Source: Bacteroides eggerthii (lineage in GTDB: Bacteria; Bacteroidota; Bacteroidia; Bacteroidales; Bacteroidaceae). From it: DNA of 64,000 nucleotides. The notes beneath the pieces are model-generated. The model saw nothing but the letters and a program-made list of their open reading frames with translations, did not search any database and was not told the origin of the DNA. Each line of letters opens with the position of its first letter. The stretch's first letter is position 1. Of this stretch, positions 17,860 through 26,446 are shown piece after piece. A program made the translations under genes and the position numbers. The stretch covers positions 1,830,001-1,894,000 of the forward strand of contig NZ_CP102258.1 of assembly GCF_025146565.1 (NCBI RefSeq). Reading direction: 5' to 3'.

Positions 17860-18434
17860 TCTGTTTTTGATGATTCATAATGTGCGGATAGTTTCAGGTT
17901 GCCATTATCCGCATTATCGTGGCAGCCTCGCGTGATGATACTATGATAACTGTCGGCTAATGCTCCGGGACATTCCAGCCATTCGAGGAATTTGCGTATG
18001 TCTGTCTTTTCGGACATGACCCTTGCCGACGGGTAGAACAGGGCAGCCAAAAGAACAAAGGCGATTGTTACGGCCATCGTGTACAGATGCGGCACGAAGC
18101 CGATGACCAATGCCAAGAGCGCAAACCAGACGAAACGTTTCGGCCGGTCGAGCAAGCCGCGCATCCATCGGTCCGCCCGCCTGAAAGAGACCCATGCGGC
18201 ACACACGATGGTAGATGGCACGATACCGAACTCGCCGGGGTGTCCACTCGTATAGACATAATGAAACAAGAGTAATACGATAAGCAGCACATGGGCGTAC
18301 AGCCTGCGGGCCTTTTCGCTCCACACCATTTTATCGTAGAATCTTGCCATGAAGCAACGCCTGCTTCTGTACAACAGTGCCGGAAGGACGACAGGCATTG
18401 CAAGAAATACGAATTGTAATATAATCCAGGTCAT
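17856..18434 (-). CDS. small polytopic membrane protein
   Basis: The protein has 192 residues, with hydrophobic segments near residues 2-20, 47-63, 70-85 and 105-135. The tail is hydrophilic. It overlaps both neighbours by 4 bp (ATGA), so it belongs to the mobilization-linked operon. The family was not recognised. Confidence 0.65.
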   Translation of the reverse strand: MTWIILQFVFLAMPVVLPALLYRSRRCFMARFYDKMVWSEKARRLYAHVLLIVLLLFHYVYTSGHPGEFGIVPSTIVCAAWVSFRRADRWMRGLLDRPKRFVWFALLALVIGFVPHLYTMAVTIAFVLLAALFYPSARVMSEKTDIRKFLEWLECPGALADSYHSIITRGCHDNADNGNLKLSAHYESSKTE

Positions 18435-18829
18435 AACAGGTAATAGGGTTTTGAAGGTATATGAACGGGCCGTACCACGAGTTCCAATCGGACAATCCCG
18501 TGGGTGGCCAAGCGGATAATGTTCTCGGTGTCTTCGGCTGTCAGGGACGACGCGCCTTTCTTCATCCGGGATTTGAATGTGCCGTTCTGCTTACGATATG
18601 TAGCCAGTGCCGTGTCCAGATCATGCTCCGGAATCGTCCACGTCATGCCCTTTTCGTATGGACCATGCGGTTTGTAGGCCCGCAGTACCAGCGTGCGGGT
18701 CACAAGGAAGTCGGTCCGGGTGTTTCTCGAAATGACGTGTTCCTTGTAGAGGTTGTCATCGGCCACTTCTATCCACGTGCGGTACGTGTCGATACAGAAA
18801 ACCATTTGGCGGTATATCGTGTTTCGCAT
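18431..18829 (-). CDS. hypothetical protein, 132 residues
   Basis: This is a soluble, basic protein of no family I recognise. A segment around WTIPEHDLDTALATYRKQNGTFKSRMKKG is helical. It overlaps the following membrane-protein gene by 4 bp and follows gene 18840-19292 by 10 bp, so the four genes are almost certainly co-transcribed. Confidence 0.6.
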   Translation of the reverse strand: MRNTIYRQMVFCIDTYRTWIEVADDNLYKEHVISRNTRTDFLVTRTLVLRAYKPHGPYEKGMTWTIPEHDLDTALATYRKQNGTFKSRMKKGASSLTAEDTENIIRLATHGIVRLELVVRPVHIPSKPYYLL

Positions 18830-18839
18830 AGGGGTTGTT

Positions 18840-19292
18840 TTACATGAAATCCAACAACACGTCTTCCTGATTCTTTTTGTACTTGAAGCTGCCGTTCCCG
18901 GCGTGGAGTTTCAGATCGAGACACAGGTCGCCGTACATCAGCTCCAACGAATCGTAAATGGTCGCGATGATACGGTTTACCTTGCCGTCCGCGTCTGTCC
19001 GGGCGTTCATCTTGAACATCTGCCCGAAAGCGGGATTGGAGTAGGCACAGGTGCTATGACCGGATTTCTCCAGTCCGACCGGCACATGGTGGTAGAGTGT
19101 AATCAGCTCCATGTCGTCCTCGAATATGTCCATGACCTCCTCCAGATCATAGGGGTCCCGCAGCGGGAATGTGAGCAGAACATAGTCACCGTAGAACTGC
19201 GGCTCCTCCATCGTTGCCACATTGAGAAGCTGCGGCATTTGCAGGGGTACGAACGACATGAAGTCATCCAGAAAGTGTCGTAACATAATCAT
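18840..19292 (-). CDS. hypothetical protein, 150 residues
   Basis: The protein is acidic and soluble, with no signal peptide. It includes a segment rich in aromatic and acidic residues (FPLRDPYDLEEVMDIFEDDMEL). The family was not recognised. It is second in the minus-strand operon, 26 bp after the lipoprotein gene. Confidence 0.6.
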   Translation of the reverse strand: MIMLRHFLDDFMSFVPLQMPQLLNVATMEEPQFYGDYVLLTFPLRDPYDLEEVMDIFEDDMELITLYHHVPVGLEKSGHSTCAYSNPAFGQMFKMNARTDADGKVNRIIATIYDSLELMYGDLCLDLKLHAGNGSFKYKKNQEDVLLDFM

Positions 19293-19318
19293 ATATCGTT
19301 TATTTTGTGAATAGGCTT

Positions 19319-20368
19319 TTACAACGAGGCGATGAATATCTCCATGAGCATACCGGGCAGTTCGTCCAACCGGTCGCCCTCCGACGGCAGGATTCTGCGC
19401 AGTTTCTCGAATGCGGCGGGTGTTTCTGCGGCCATCCTGTAAAGGGTTTCCTTATCTTCCGGGGACAATAGCGTCATGCAGAGGCCGTCCAAGGAAGCGT
19501 AGGGCTGTAGAATCATCCAGACATAGGCTTGTGCCTGTTCGGGCGTTACGACCTTTCCACGGCGTATGTTGTCAAGACAGGCACGCACGTTCTGGATCAG
19601 CCGACGGTCGGTACGTAAGGCCATGTATATCGTGGCGTCCTTGTAAGTGATTTCCTTGCGCCCAGCGGCGAAAAACACCTCGGAGCAGCATTTCTCTGTG
19701 TCACGGGTGATGTCGGCCATATTCGCTTCGCCAAGCTCGTGCAACCCGGACAGGAAAGCTCGAAAAGCGGCATCCTCCCTTTCGATGAATTTTTTGAGGT
19801 CGCCGTTCCCATGTATTCCATTGTTCAGGGTTTCGGCAAGCACGTTACGATATGCTGACAGAATTTGCTCCTTGTTACCCCGACAGGCCGGACGTTTATC
19901 CAATTCTGCGAAAAACGGACGGATTTCTTCGGCGGAACGATGCAGTTCCACGTCTCCGGTATAGGAAGAGAAACGTTCTTTCAGAATCAGCACTTCTTTA
20001 TAGGTGCGAGGTTTCGACATCGCCAGCCGAGAAAGTTCCGCACGGACGGAATCGTGCAGCAGAATGCACTCTTCACGTATGTCGGAATGTGCCCGATAGG
20101 TCGTGTCCCGGCGCATGGTTGCGGTCACGGAATCTTTCAAGGTCTGCCACTTCCCGATATACGCGGTCAAATCCTCAAAGGAAAGTTCTTTTTGCCCGCG
20201 TGTTTCGGACAGATACTCCCGATACAGACCGGCTGGAGTAGGTTGGGCTTCAACCAGTGATTTGACGTTCGAACCGTCGCACGATGTAAGTGTGAAAATG
20301 GCAATCGGAACGGCAGAAAGTCCAGCAATCGATAGTACAATTTTTAAGTATTGATTTTTACAATTCAT
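19319..20368 (-). CDS. helical lipoprotein at the head of the mobilization-linked operon
   Basis: The protein has 349 residues with a lipobox at the N-terminus (AIFTLTSC). The mature part appears all-helical. The family was not recognised. It is the first gene of a co-directional run (20368 to 13786) that includes the relaxase. It is divergent from the resolvase-like gene at 20604, with 235 bp between them. Confidence 0.65.
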   Translation of the reverse strand: MNCKNQYLKIVLSIAGLSAVPIAIFTLTSCDGSNVKSLVEAQPTPAGLYREYLSETRGQKELSFEDLTAYIGKWQTLKDSVTATMRRDTTYRAHSDIREECILLHDSVRAELSRLAMSKPRTYKEVLILKERFSSYTGDVELHRSAEEIRPFFAELDKRPACRGNKEQILSAYRNVLAETLNNGIHGNGDLKKFIEREDAAFRAFLSGLHELGEANMADITRDTEKCCSEVFFAAGRKEITYKDATIYMALRTDRRLIQNVRACLDNIRRGKVVTPEQAQAYVWMILQPYASLDGLCMTLLSPEDKETLYRMAAETPAAFEKLRRILPSEGDRLDELPGMLMEIFIASL

Positions 20369-20542
20369 AGTTCATTTTGTATTTTACAGCACAAATCTAA
20401 GTATTCTTTTCAAGATGACAAGCGCCGAAAATCGTTTTATAAACCATTTTTAACATTGCACTTAATAGTTTGATTTTCAATGAAAATAAGTGAAAGAAAC
20501 GAAGGACACAGAAAGCCCTTCATATCATTTTCGTTCAAAGTA

Positions 20543-20574
20543 TGGTTTAGTTTAAAATAAAACTCTTATATTTG
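20543..20574 (+). promoter_or_regulatory. promoter of resolvase-like gene
   Basis: TATATTTG (20567-20574) is an exact TAnnTTTG -7 box. GTTTAG around 20545-20550 is a weak -33 candidate. The predicted start is about 20581, just ahead of the ATG at 20604. Confidence 0.55.
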
Positions 20575-20603
20575 TACTTATTCTTATAGAAGTGCACAAT
20601 GAT

Positions 20604-21236
20604 ATGGCAAAAGTAGGTTACATATTCAAGGCGGATCGTTACGACGGATTCGAGGCTGATAAAGAGTGGATGCAGAAATACGGTTGTGTACAAGTGATAG
20701 AGGAACTTGTCGAAAACGAGGCTCTGCGCCCCAGATGGAAACAGCTTGTAGCGAATCTCGAAAGAGGTGACGAGATTGTCGTGGCCAAATTCAGCAACGC
20801 TCTCCGTGGGTCGCGCGAATTGTCCGCGTTTATTGAGTTGTGCCGAATCAAAGTGGTGCGTATCATTTCCATCCATGACCGGATCGACTCGCGGGGAAAA
20901 CTGTTCCCCGAAACGACGGCAGCCGATGTACTGGATATGTTCGGGGCGCTACCCGAAGAGGTGGCGGTATTGCGGTATTCGTCCGCACATGTCATGAATC
21001 TGCAACAGAAAGCGAAGGTCCCGAGAAAAACGATGAAGGCGATGGATAAGGCCGACCGGGAGAATACCATCGTTGATATGTATGTCAACGGTCATTCTTT
21101 CGAGGACATCATGGCGGTAAGCGGGTACAACAGCCGGAGTTCGGTGTTCAGTGTGCTCAACCGGCACGGGGTAAAGCTCAATAGGGGAAAATTCAAAGGA
21201 CCGTTGGGCAAGCGTAAGCCGAAAGATGGGCAATGA
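20604..21236 (+). CDS. resolvase-like protein lacking the catalytic serine
   Basis: The protein is 210 residues from ATG 20604; GTG 20592 is possible but less likely. The fold follows serine recombinases: N-terminal GYIFKADRYDG, a GDEIVVAKFSNALRGSRELSAFIE block, and a C-terminal Hin-like HTH (TIVDMYVNGHSFEDIMAVSGYNSRSSVF). The YxRVST nucleophile motif is replaced by YIFKAD, so no catalytic serine is seen at the usual place. It may be a DNA-binding regulator rather than an active recombinase. It is divergent from the mobilization operon, which it could control. Confidence 0.75.
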   Translation: MAKVGYIFKADRYDGFEADKEWMQKYGCVQVIEELVENEALRPRWKQLVANLERGDEIVVAKFSNALRGSRELSAFIELCRIKVVRIISIHDRIDSRGKLFPETTAADVLDMFGALPEEVAVLRYSSAHVMNLQQKAKVPRKTMKAMDKADRENTIVDMYVNGHSFEDIMAVSGYNSRSSVFSVLNRHGVKLNRGKFKGPLGKRKPKDGQ

Positions 21237-21345
21237 GCTTTCGTATTAGCCGGATTGAAATGGATTTTTTTGAGAATCAGGGCTATATGTTTTCTGTTCT
21301 CGTTGATTTTTAGTATCTTTATATTAACTTTAAGTAGTATAGAAT

Positions 21346-21450
21346 ATGGGAGAACTTATCGTTTTTATAGTGGTTTTCTATGTTATCGGAAAGATTCTGA
21401 AAGCTATATTCGGTGGTTTCAGCAAGAGTGATTACCATCATGACCGATAA
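21346..21450 (+). CDS. possible 34-residue single-pass membrane peptide
   Basis: ATG 21346 opens a frame MGELIVFIVVFYVIGKILKA and on to a TAA at 21448-21450. The first 15 residues form a hydrophobic helix and the tail is polar. The spacing after the resolvase-like gene (109 bp) is compatible with a short gene. There is no homology evidence. Confidence 0.3.
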   Translation: MGELIVFIVVFYVIGKILKAIFGGFSKSDYHHDR

Positions 21451-21670
21451 ATGGTGATCGGGTGTTTGCCTGCCTTGACTACAGGATACGGATTTGTATG
21501 TTTTTTATGTTTCTCTCCTTTTATCGGGGCTTTCCGATTGTCTGGTTCGTGCCGAAGGAACACCGTGAGATAAAGGTGGATTATCGTTTTCCGTAACATT
21601 ATCAGGCTGGCAATCCAGACGACAAAGAGATATGTTATTATCTTTGCAACGGATTTTATAATAAAACAGT

Positions 21671-21952
21671 CTGACAAAAGCAGATATTATTGCCCGGATC
21701 GCACAGGAGACCGGAATAGAAAAGTCGGTAGCGACAACTGTAGTGGAGGCATTCATGGAGAGTGTCAGGGAGTCGATGATTGCCGGGAACGAGGTGTTCC
21801 TGCGAGGATTCGGAAGTTTCATCATCAAACAAAGGGCAGAGAAAAAGGCTCGTAACATTTCAAAGAATACGACCATCGTGATTCCGGCTCACTCTGTTCC
21901 TGCGTTCAAGCCTGCAAAGACATTCTTAGATGCGGTAAAAGAGGGAAAATAA
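21671..21952 (+). CDS. HU/IHF-family DNA-binding protein with apparent CTG start
   Basis: The product is 93 residues if read from CTG 21671. The sequence after it (TKADIIARIAQETGIEKSVA) is a complete HU N-terminus, and GNEVFLRGFGSFIIKQRAEK is the HU beta-saddle. An in-frame TAA at 21662-21664 excludes any start further upstream. The first in-frame ATG (21743) would delete the dimerisation helices. HU proteins bend DNA and assist recombination or transfer complexes. It lies between the resolvase-like gene and small ICE genes. Confidence 0.75.
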   Translation: MTKADIIARIAQETGIEKSVATTVVEAFMESVRESMIAGNEVFLRGFGSFIIKQRAEKKARNISKNTTIVIPAHSVPAFKPAKTFLDAVKEGK

Positions 21953-22081
21953 AGAAAGTATAAACGGTTTTCTTCATAGTGTTTCGGGAGACCGTTGACA
22001 ATGGTTATACAGGATAACACGATACCGCGACTGTCTTTTGCGGACGGTTGCGGTATTTGTTTTGCCGTATGCTATAAAAAA

Positions 22082-22128
22082 GGAAGTGGCACAAAGAGCC
22101 GCCGATGAAAGCCGACTCTTTGTGTTCC
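22082..22128 (-). terminator. terminator of gene 22134-22448
   Basis: CACAAAGAG (22090-22098) pairs with CTCTTTGTG (22116-22124), extended by GGAA/TTCC. On the minus strand it is followed by a T run. Confidence 0.7.
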
Positions 22129-22133
22129 CTTGC

Positions 22134-22448
22134 TTAATCCGTCACCTCGTAATAATAACTTAACTCGTCATCTTTCAGGTTCTCTACCGCATATTGACCT
22201 GCCTGTTCCCAAAGGGTATTGTAAAGTGTCGCAAATTCCGGTTTCGTTTCATAATACTGCCAGATTTTATGATTGAGTACCAATATCAGTTCCGTGAGGT
22301 ATTTATAGTTATTTTTCCATTCCTCGAAAGCACGTTTGAAAGTGTCTTGTATAGCTGACAGACCGAATCGGTCCGCTATTGAGAAGTCCTCCCAAAAAGT
22401 TGTCTGTAACTCGTAACCGTTTTCTCGCATAAATTCTCTAAATGTCAT
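22134..22448 (-). CDS. hypothetical ICE-associated protein, 104 residues
   Basis: The protein is small, acidic and helical (MTFREFMRENGYELQTTFWEDF). Short proteins of this kind recur in Bacteroides conjugative-element accessory regions. It is followed by a clear terminator and preceded by an intergenic block of the repeated type. No function can be assigned. Confidence 0.65.
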   Translation of the reverse strand: MTFREFMRENGYELQTTFWEDFSIADRFGLSAIQDTFKRAFEEWKNNYKYLTELILVLNHKIWQYYETKPEFATLYNTLWEQAGQYAVENLKDDELSYYYEVTD

Positions 22449-23107
22449 ACGCTTTAAATTTTAAGTTTGAACTATTTTTTGTTTTTCCCTTTGGTACAAT
22501 CTCGTACCGAGAGGCTGGTTATTTTTCTGCCACAGGATTGACGGTCAGTCCAGACAAGGAGGCAACGGGAAATACGCTCTCCAACGAAGTCGGAGAGGAA
22601 GATTTTCCGGTTGCAAGCGCCAGCGGTCCTTGCCGGGACTGGCAGCCGGCAATCGAACTTTGCAGAAAAAATAAGCGGGCTTTCGGCATGGAGTGTGTCT
22701 GGGGAACGGCTGTAAGGAGTAAAATGGGGAAGCTAAGGTGTTATAAGAGGATTGCTTTCCGGTTGGTTAGCCGGAGTACAATGGGGTACGGAATACGCTT
22801 CGATAAAAGGGAAAGAGTCATGAAGATATAAAAGGGTAATTCCGGCAAAAGGATTCAGGACACATCCATTGCCAATGTATCCCGAACCCGTACCTGTCAT
22901 TATCTGTACCGAATGTTTAGGAGACCCACTCGTAACCTTCGTCCGTCAGTTCAAAATATTCGTCCATTCCCGGTTTCACAAAAAACATGAGATAAAAAAG
23001 GAACGAAGCTGATTATAAAAGGTGATGGTTCTGTATTTCAGTCATTCAATAAAGGATACCGCAACCACCTCTGGCGGGTGCGTTGCGGTATTTTGCGGGC
23101 AGCATTT
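22449..23107. other. intergenic block with only a tiny possible gene
   Basis: No convincing large gene is present. The sequence after the start codon of gene 22134 shares the AATTTTAAGTTTGA-like leader with that after 23635. A near-consensus GAACTTTG lies near 22660 on the plus strand. A 23-codon minus-strand frame at 22917-22988 is listed separately. Confidence 0.4.
22917..22988 (-). CDS. possible 23-residue peptide
   Basis: ATG at 22988 (minus) reads MFFVKPGMDEYFELTDEGYE and on to a TAA at 22917-22919. The composition is protein-like and acidic, similar to the neighbouring small genes. There is no other support; it may be a remnant. Confidence 0.25.
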   Translation of the reverse strand: MFFVKPGMDEYFELTDEGYEWVS

Positions 23108-23635
23108 TTATGCGGCCTTGTCCGGCTTGCGCTGCCTTGTTTTCCAGCCGTACACGGCGGCTACATACGGATAGAGGGAACGTGTTCTCCGGCGGAAGCC
23201 TTCTTCGTCGATTTCACGGTTGTAAATCTTATCGGCGATACGTTCCGCTTCGTCACGGCCTTTGGCGATACGGTATAAGGTATAGTTCGTACCGTCATGA
23301 TGGTCCATCCGTCCGCGAATGTTGTAGCCGTCGCCGTACCATTCTGCATCGTCGCACTGGGATTTCAAAATATCGGCAATGGTGCTGCCCAATATTTGAT
23401 AGCCTCGTCTCCGGCCGTTCCATAATCCCAAGTTGCCGAACACGACAATAATGCCGTCCACTTCTTTATTCAGATTGCTTCGTTCGTCGTCCAGCCGGCA
23501 ATATACTTCTTCTGCCCATTCTTCATCGCTGACCTCGTAACTGTCATCGTCCAATATTTCCCGCTGGGAATTTTGATATTCTTCTTTTGCCGTTTCGTCC
23601 AACAGGTCATAGCTTGACCAAATCATCTGTTTCAT
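23108..23635 (-). CDS. hypothetical ICE-associated protein, 175 residues
   Basis: The protein is acidic in its first half (WSSYDLLDETAKEEYQNSQ) with GIIVVFGNLGLWNGRRRGYQ in the middle and a basic C-terminus. There is no signal peptide. I do not recognise a named family. It belongs to the run of minus-strand genes each preceded by a similar leader block. Confidence 0.65.
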   Translation of the reverse strand: MKQMIWSSYDLLDETAKEEYQNSQREILDDDSYEVSDEEWAEEVYCRLDDERSNLNKEVDGIIVVFGNLGLWNGRRRGYQILGSTIADILKSQCDDAEWYGDGYNIRGRMDHHDGTNYTLYRIAKGRDEAERIADKIYNREIDEEGFRRRTRSLYPYVAAVYGWKTRQRKPDKAA

Positions 23636-24012
23636 ACATTTTGAATTTTAAGTTTGACTTTCGTTTTTATCCCTGCTTTCGGAGGGTTTCCCTCGTCCGG
23701 CGGGATTTGATTTACGTGCGGGCCACAAGGCGGACAGAAGGGAAATAAGGCAAGGAGGAAGCGGATAGTCCCGTGGACGATTTCATTTGTGTTGAACAAG
23801 TATTGACGAGCTTGCGAGTTGATGGTTGTTAACGACAAATGAAGCCGCGCCTTGCCGATTCCCGACCGCCTTAACTTTGCACGGGAAAATCAATGGACGG
23901 CGGCGGACTCTTCGTGTGGAGTATGAAGGAGTATAAAAGTGTGGACGTTCCGGAACGGTAACGAGTAAAACAAAAGCGGCTTTCAAGCCGCTTTGTCCGG
24001 ATAAGGCAGGAA
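23636..24012. other. intergenic module with plus-strand -7 box
   Basis: The block begins with the TTTTGAATTTTAAGTTTGAC leader and contains an exact TAACTTTG (23872-23879) on the plus strand, with no plus-strand gene after it. It ends with the hairpin at 23973-23994. Confidence 0.5.
23973..23994 (-). terminator. terminator of the SSB gene
   Basis: AAAGCGGCTT (23973-23982) pairs with AAGCCGCTTT (23985-23994). On the minus strand it is followed by TTGTTTTAC. It lies 18 bp after the SSB stop codon. Confidence 0.7.
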
Positions 24013-24396
24013 TTACTTCTTGCCTTTTTCCTGCTTCTTTACCGGTTCCGCAGGAGCTTCCTCCTCTTTCTCGACAGCGGGATAGAACTTGACGGCGACC
24101 GTTACGATGCGGTTGTGCAGCACGCCGTCTTTGTCGGTCCACTCTTCGGGCTTGAAGTAGCCCTCCACGGTAAGCAGCGTGCCCTTGGTGAGCTGGTCGA
24201 ACGACCCGGTATTCTCGTTCTTGCGCCACGCTTCAATGTTCATGAAAGCGGATATGCGCTTGGTTTCTTCGCCGTTCTTCTCCTGACGGGCTACTGCCAG
24301 CGGGAAACGTGCGACACTTGTGGTGGTGAACTGACGGACTTCGGCATCTTTTGCCACGAATCCGGTTACTGCGAAATTGTTCTCGATCTTTTTCAT
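24013..24396 (-). CDS. ssb: single-stranded DNA-binding protein (ICE type)
   Basis: The protein has 127 residues. The OB-fold starts ENNFAVTGFVAKDAEVRQF, continues with ISAFMNIEAWRKN, and has GTLLTVEGYFKPEEW. A charged tail (EEEAPAEPVKKQEKGKK) follows. It is shorter and more divergent than housekeeping SSB and resembles copies carried on Bacteroides conjugative elements, which protect transferred single strands. A terminator follows at 23973-23994. Confidence 0.85.
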   Translation of the reverse strand: MKKIENNFAVTGFVAKDAEVRQFTTTSVARFPLAVARQEKNGEETKRISAFMNIEAWRKNENTGSFDQLTKGTLLTVEGYFKPEEWTDKDGVLHNRIVTVAVKFYPAVEKEEEAPAEPVKKQEKGKK

Positions 24397-25152
24397 TGCG
24401 ATTGCTTTTTGAAGTTAATAAATCAGTTTTACGGTGCATAAAAAGTAGGTGCAGTAAAGGGCTGCACCAAGGATAGCGCATAAATACTCTTTATTTTGGA
24501 GGCGAAGCCCCAAACCGCAGGCCCGATAAAGGAAGATTTGTGCGATACGCCATTGGTCAAGACCACCAGGTCGCGCCCGTCTGCATACTAACTTTGCAAC
24601 GAAAAACGATATGGCGACTTCAAATAGAAAGCGGTCGCGAAAAAGTCGAGGCGAAACAATCCGCAGCGGATTCGGAGACATGAAAGACCTGTCCGTCCAC
24701 TGACACAAGACCGCTCCCGTTCCGGCAGGTGGGCGGGAAGAACATCTGGCAAGAAAGCGTATCGGTTGTTTGGGGTTGAAGCGGCAAGAACGATATACCG
24801 TTTATACAACCATGTACGCTGCATAGTGGAAAGGGGGCCCAAACGAAGAGCCGACAAAAGATGTATGCAGCGTATTGATGTCGCTGTCTCTATCCGGCAA
24901 GAGAAATGAGGGAAAGAAGAGGAAAAGGAAAAAGGGCTGAAGTCTGTCTTGAAACAAAGCGGAGGAACCGCCTTCGCACGAACGGACGTTTTCTACAAAA
25001 GGATATAGCCTGCCAAAAGGTATAAAAGGTTATTTCCGAAGGAAACGGTATGGATGTCTGTTACGGAGATAAAAAAGGGATTCCCGCCGGTGTGTACCTG
25101 TTTAGCCGGTATAAGCGGGCTGAAACCGATGCTACGTTCAGCCCGCTTGCTT
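24397..25152. other. 756-bp region without a credible gene
   Basis: It carries a plus-strand -7 box TAACTTTG at 24589-24596 and a hairpin at 25113-25148. Frames seen here lack coding character. It could be a decayed gene region or hold a non-coding RNA. Confidence 0.45.
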
Positions 25153-25154
25153 TT
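25113..25154 (+). terminator. strong hairpin terminator
   Basis: AAGCGGGCTGAA (25113-25124) pairs perfectly with TTCAGCCCGCTT (25137-25148), followed on the plus strand by GCTTTT. It lies just beyond the 3' end of the minus-strand gene 25153-25386 and could serve it too. Confidence 0.65.
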
Positions 25155-25386
25155 ACCTCTTTTCTGTTTCGGTCTGCAATTCCACCGGTTCATCATCCCA
25201 TGTCAGCTCCTTACCGAGTAGTTTGTAAACAGACCCCTTGGGGAGTTCTATCTCGATTGATACGTACCCTTGCTCGCTCTCGACGTACACTTTTTCCGAG
25301 TACTCCCAATGCCCGCACCAGCCTCGAACGGGCTTTCCGGGCATTATCCATTCTGTTCCGTCTTTATTTACTGCTAACCATGCCAT
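25153..25386 (-). CDS. hypothetical protein, 77 residues
   Basis: The sequence starts MAWLAVNKDGTEWIMPGKPV and includes IEIELPKGSVYKLLGKELTW. It is a compact beta-rich protein of phage/ICE type. It is probably co-transcribed with the LPD11-like gene upstream (36-bp gap). The function is unknown. Confidence 0.6.
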   Translation of the reverse strand: MAWLAVNKDGTEWIMPGKPVRGWCGHWEYSEKVYVESEQGYVSIEIELPKGSVYKLLGKELTWDDEPVELQTETEKR

Positions 25387-25422
25387 AAAATCACATTTTT
25401 AGTCTGTTCCTTAGTTGTAATT

Positions 25423-25710
25423 TTATTCTTCTTGAGCTATCATTTTCTTGCTGTATTCTAAAATCTCATCCATCGTAAGCCATTCTGGTTTTTCGTCCTC
25501 TTTGAAACTCTCATGCAGTTTTATCATAAATTCAATTTGCAATTTTTCGTCGCCAGCCCATAAGGATTTCGGGTGTCTGTTACCGTAATTAAGGTAATAC
25601 TCGCAATCTGACCGTAAGCGGTCTAACAGTTGGTATCTGAAAACCGAATCCTTGTGTATTACTTCGTCTGCCGTTACTCGTCCATTTGAATTTGTTACAT
25701 CGTTTGCCAT
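25423..25710 (-). CDS. LPD11-domain-like small protein
   Basis: The protein has 95 residues. The core YQLLDRLRSDCEYYLNYGNR, followed by HPKSLWAGDEK and a PEWLTMDEILEY segment, fits the LPD11 module, otherwise found in large polyvalent proteins of mobile elements and phages. Its molecular role is unknown. The start codon region is duplicated at gene 27297-27590. Confidence 0.75.
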   Translation of the reverse strand: MANDVTNSNGRVTADEVIHKDSVFRYQLLDRLRSDCEYYLNYGNRHPKSLWAGDEKLQIEFMIKLHESFKEDEKPEWLTMDEILEYSKKMIAQEE

Positions 25711-26033
25711 AATCTATAAAATTTTGAGTTTTCTTTTTTCCCTCTTGTAGCACCAGCTACTTTCGGGCCTGATTTAATTATGTCGCCTCGAAAGGTGTCA
25801 TGGCTCTTTATGCAAGGTTTCACGATTAAATACTACCCGTGCGGAGCGAAGGGTGGAGATTTTGTCGTGAACCGTCAGTCTTTGACCTTGCATACAAGAA
25901 TGACATGACAAGTACCTTTGCGACACAATTCATATCAGGCAGCCCGAAAGCGACGTGCGAACACAGGGAAAAGAAGGTCTCTTGCAAAAGGTTCGATAGC
26001 TTATATAAAAGGGTTGCAGCGAAAAGAAAATAT
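25702..26033. repeat. intergenic direct repeat, copy 1
   Basis: About 332 bp, from the start codon of gene 25423 rightward, is closely similar to 27582-27913. Shared landmarks include CCCTCTTGTAGCA, GATTTAATTATGTCGC, GGCTCTTTATGCA, a plus-strand -7 box TACCTTTG (25913-25920) followed by CGACACAATTCATATC, and TTGCAGCGAAAAG at the end. Confidence 0.85.
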
Positions 26034-26118
26034 AAATGGGCCTCCGGGTTGTATAAGAATTTTAATTATGAGGATAAAAAAGGTATTGCGCCGGCATGTC
26101 TGCCGAGAGAAAAAGAAA

Positions 26119-26150
26119 CGGGCTGAAACTGGCAGTTCCGGTTTAGCCCG
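26119..26150 (-). terminator. terminator of the small-gene cluster
   Basis: CGGGCTGAAAC (26119-26129) pairs with GTTTAGCCCG (26141-26150). The minus-strand continuation is TTTCTTTTT. It lies 35 bp beyond the stop of gene 26185. Confidence 0.65.
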
Positions 26151-26184
26151 CAAAAGTACATCGGAGGTCTCTTGCCCGTTCCCG

Positions 26185-26442
26185 TCAGAAATGGGCTACC
26201 ATAATCCGATTTTTGAAAATTCTGTTTTTATCACTCGGTCGCCGTTGGTTTATCCAGATATGGTGTGCTCCGTATCCGAATATAAAATACTCATCGAGTG
26301 AGGTCTCGTTCTTCAAACGTTCCATACTTGCACGAAGTTCGGTTTCGTCAGTTGCAAAAAGAATCGTGTTCATGATTCGGAAATAGATTTCTTCCGCTTC
26401 ATCGCTATAGCGGCAAAAGACGTGTTCGATTGTTACGTTCAT
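26185..26442 (-). CDS. hypothetical protein, 85 residues
   Basis: I choose ATG 26442 (MNVTIEHVFCRYSDEAEEIY) because it starts 4 bp after the upstream gene's stop; ATG 26478 would overlap that gene by 32 bp. The sequence is acidic with a positively charged C-terminus. The function is not recognised. It is the last gene of a co-directional cluster and ends at a terminator. Confidence 0.55.
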   Translation of the reverse strand: MNVTIEHVFCRYSDEAEEIYFRIMNTILFATDETELRASMERLKNETSLDEYFIFGYGAHHIWINQRRPSDKNRIFKNRIMVAHF

Positions 26443-26446
26443 GGTT

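Noticed and set aside
22442-22831. 129-codon plus-strand frame in the intergenic block
   Set aside because: The frame begins within the start codon of gene 22134 and runs through a leader block that recurs elsewhere without a frame; composition is not protein-like.
24415-24857. Minus-strand frames of about 90 codons
   Set aside because: Cys/Arg/Phe-rich products with no domain pattern; the region also shows promoter-like elements on the other strand.
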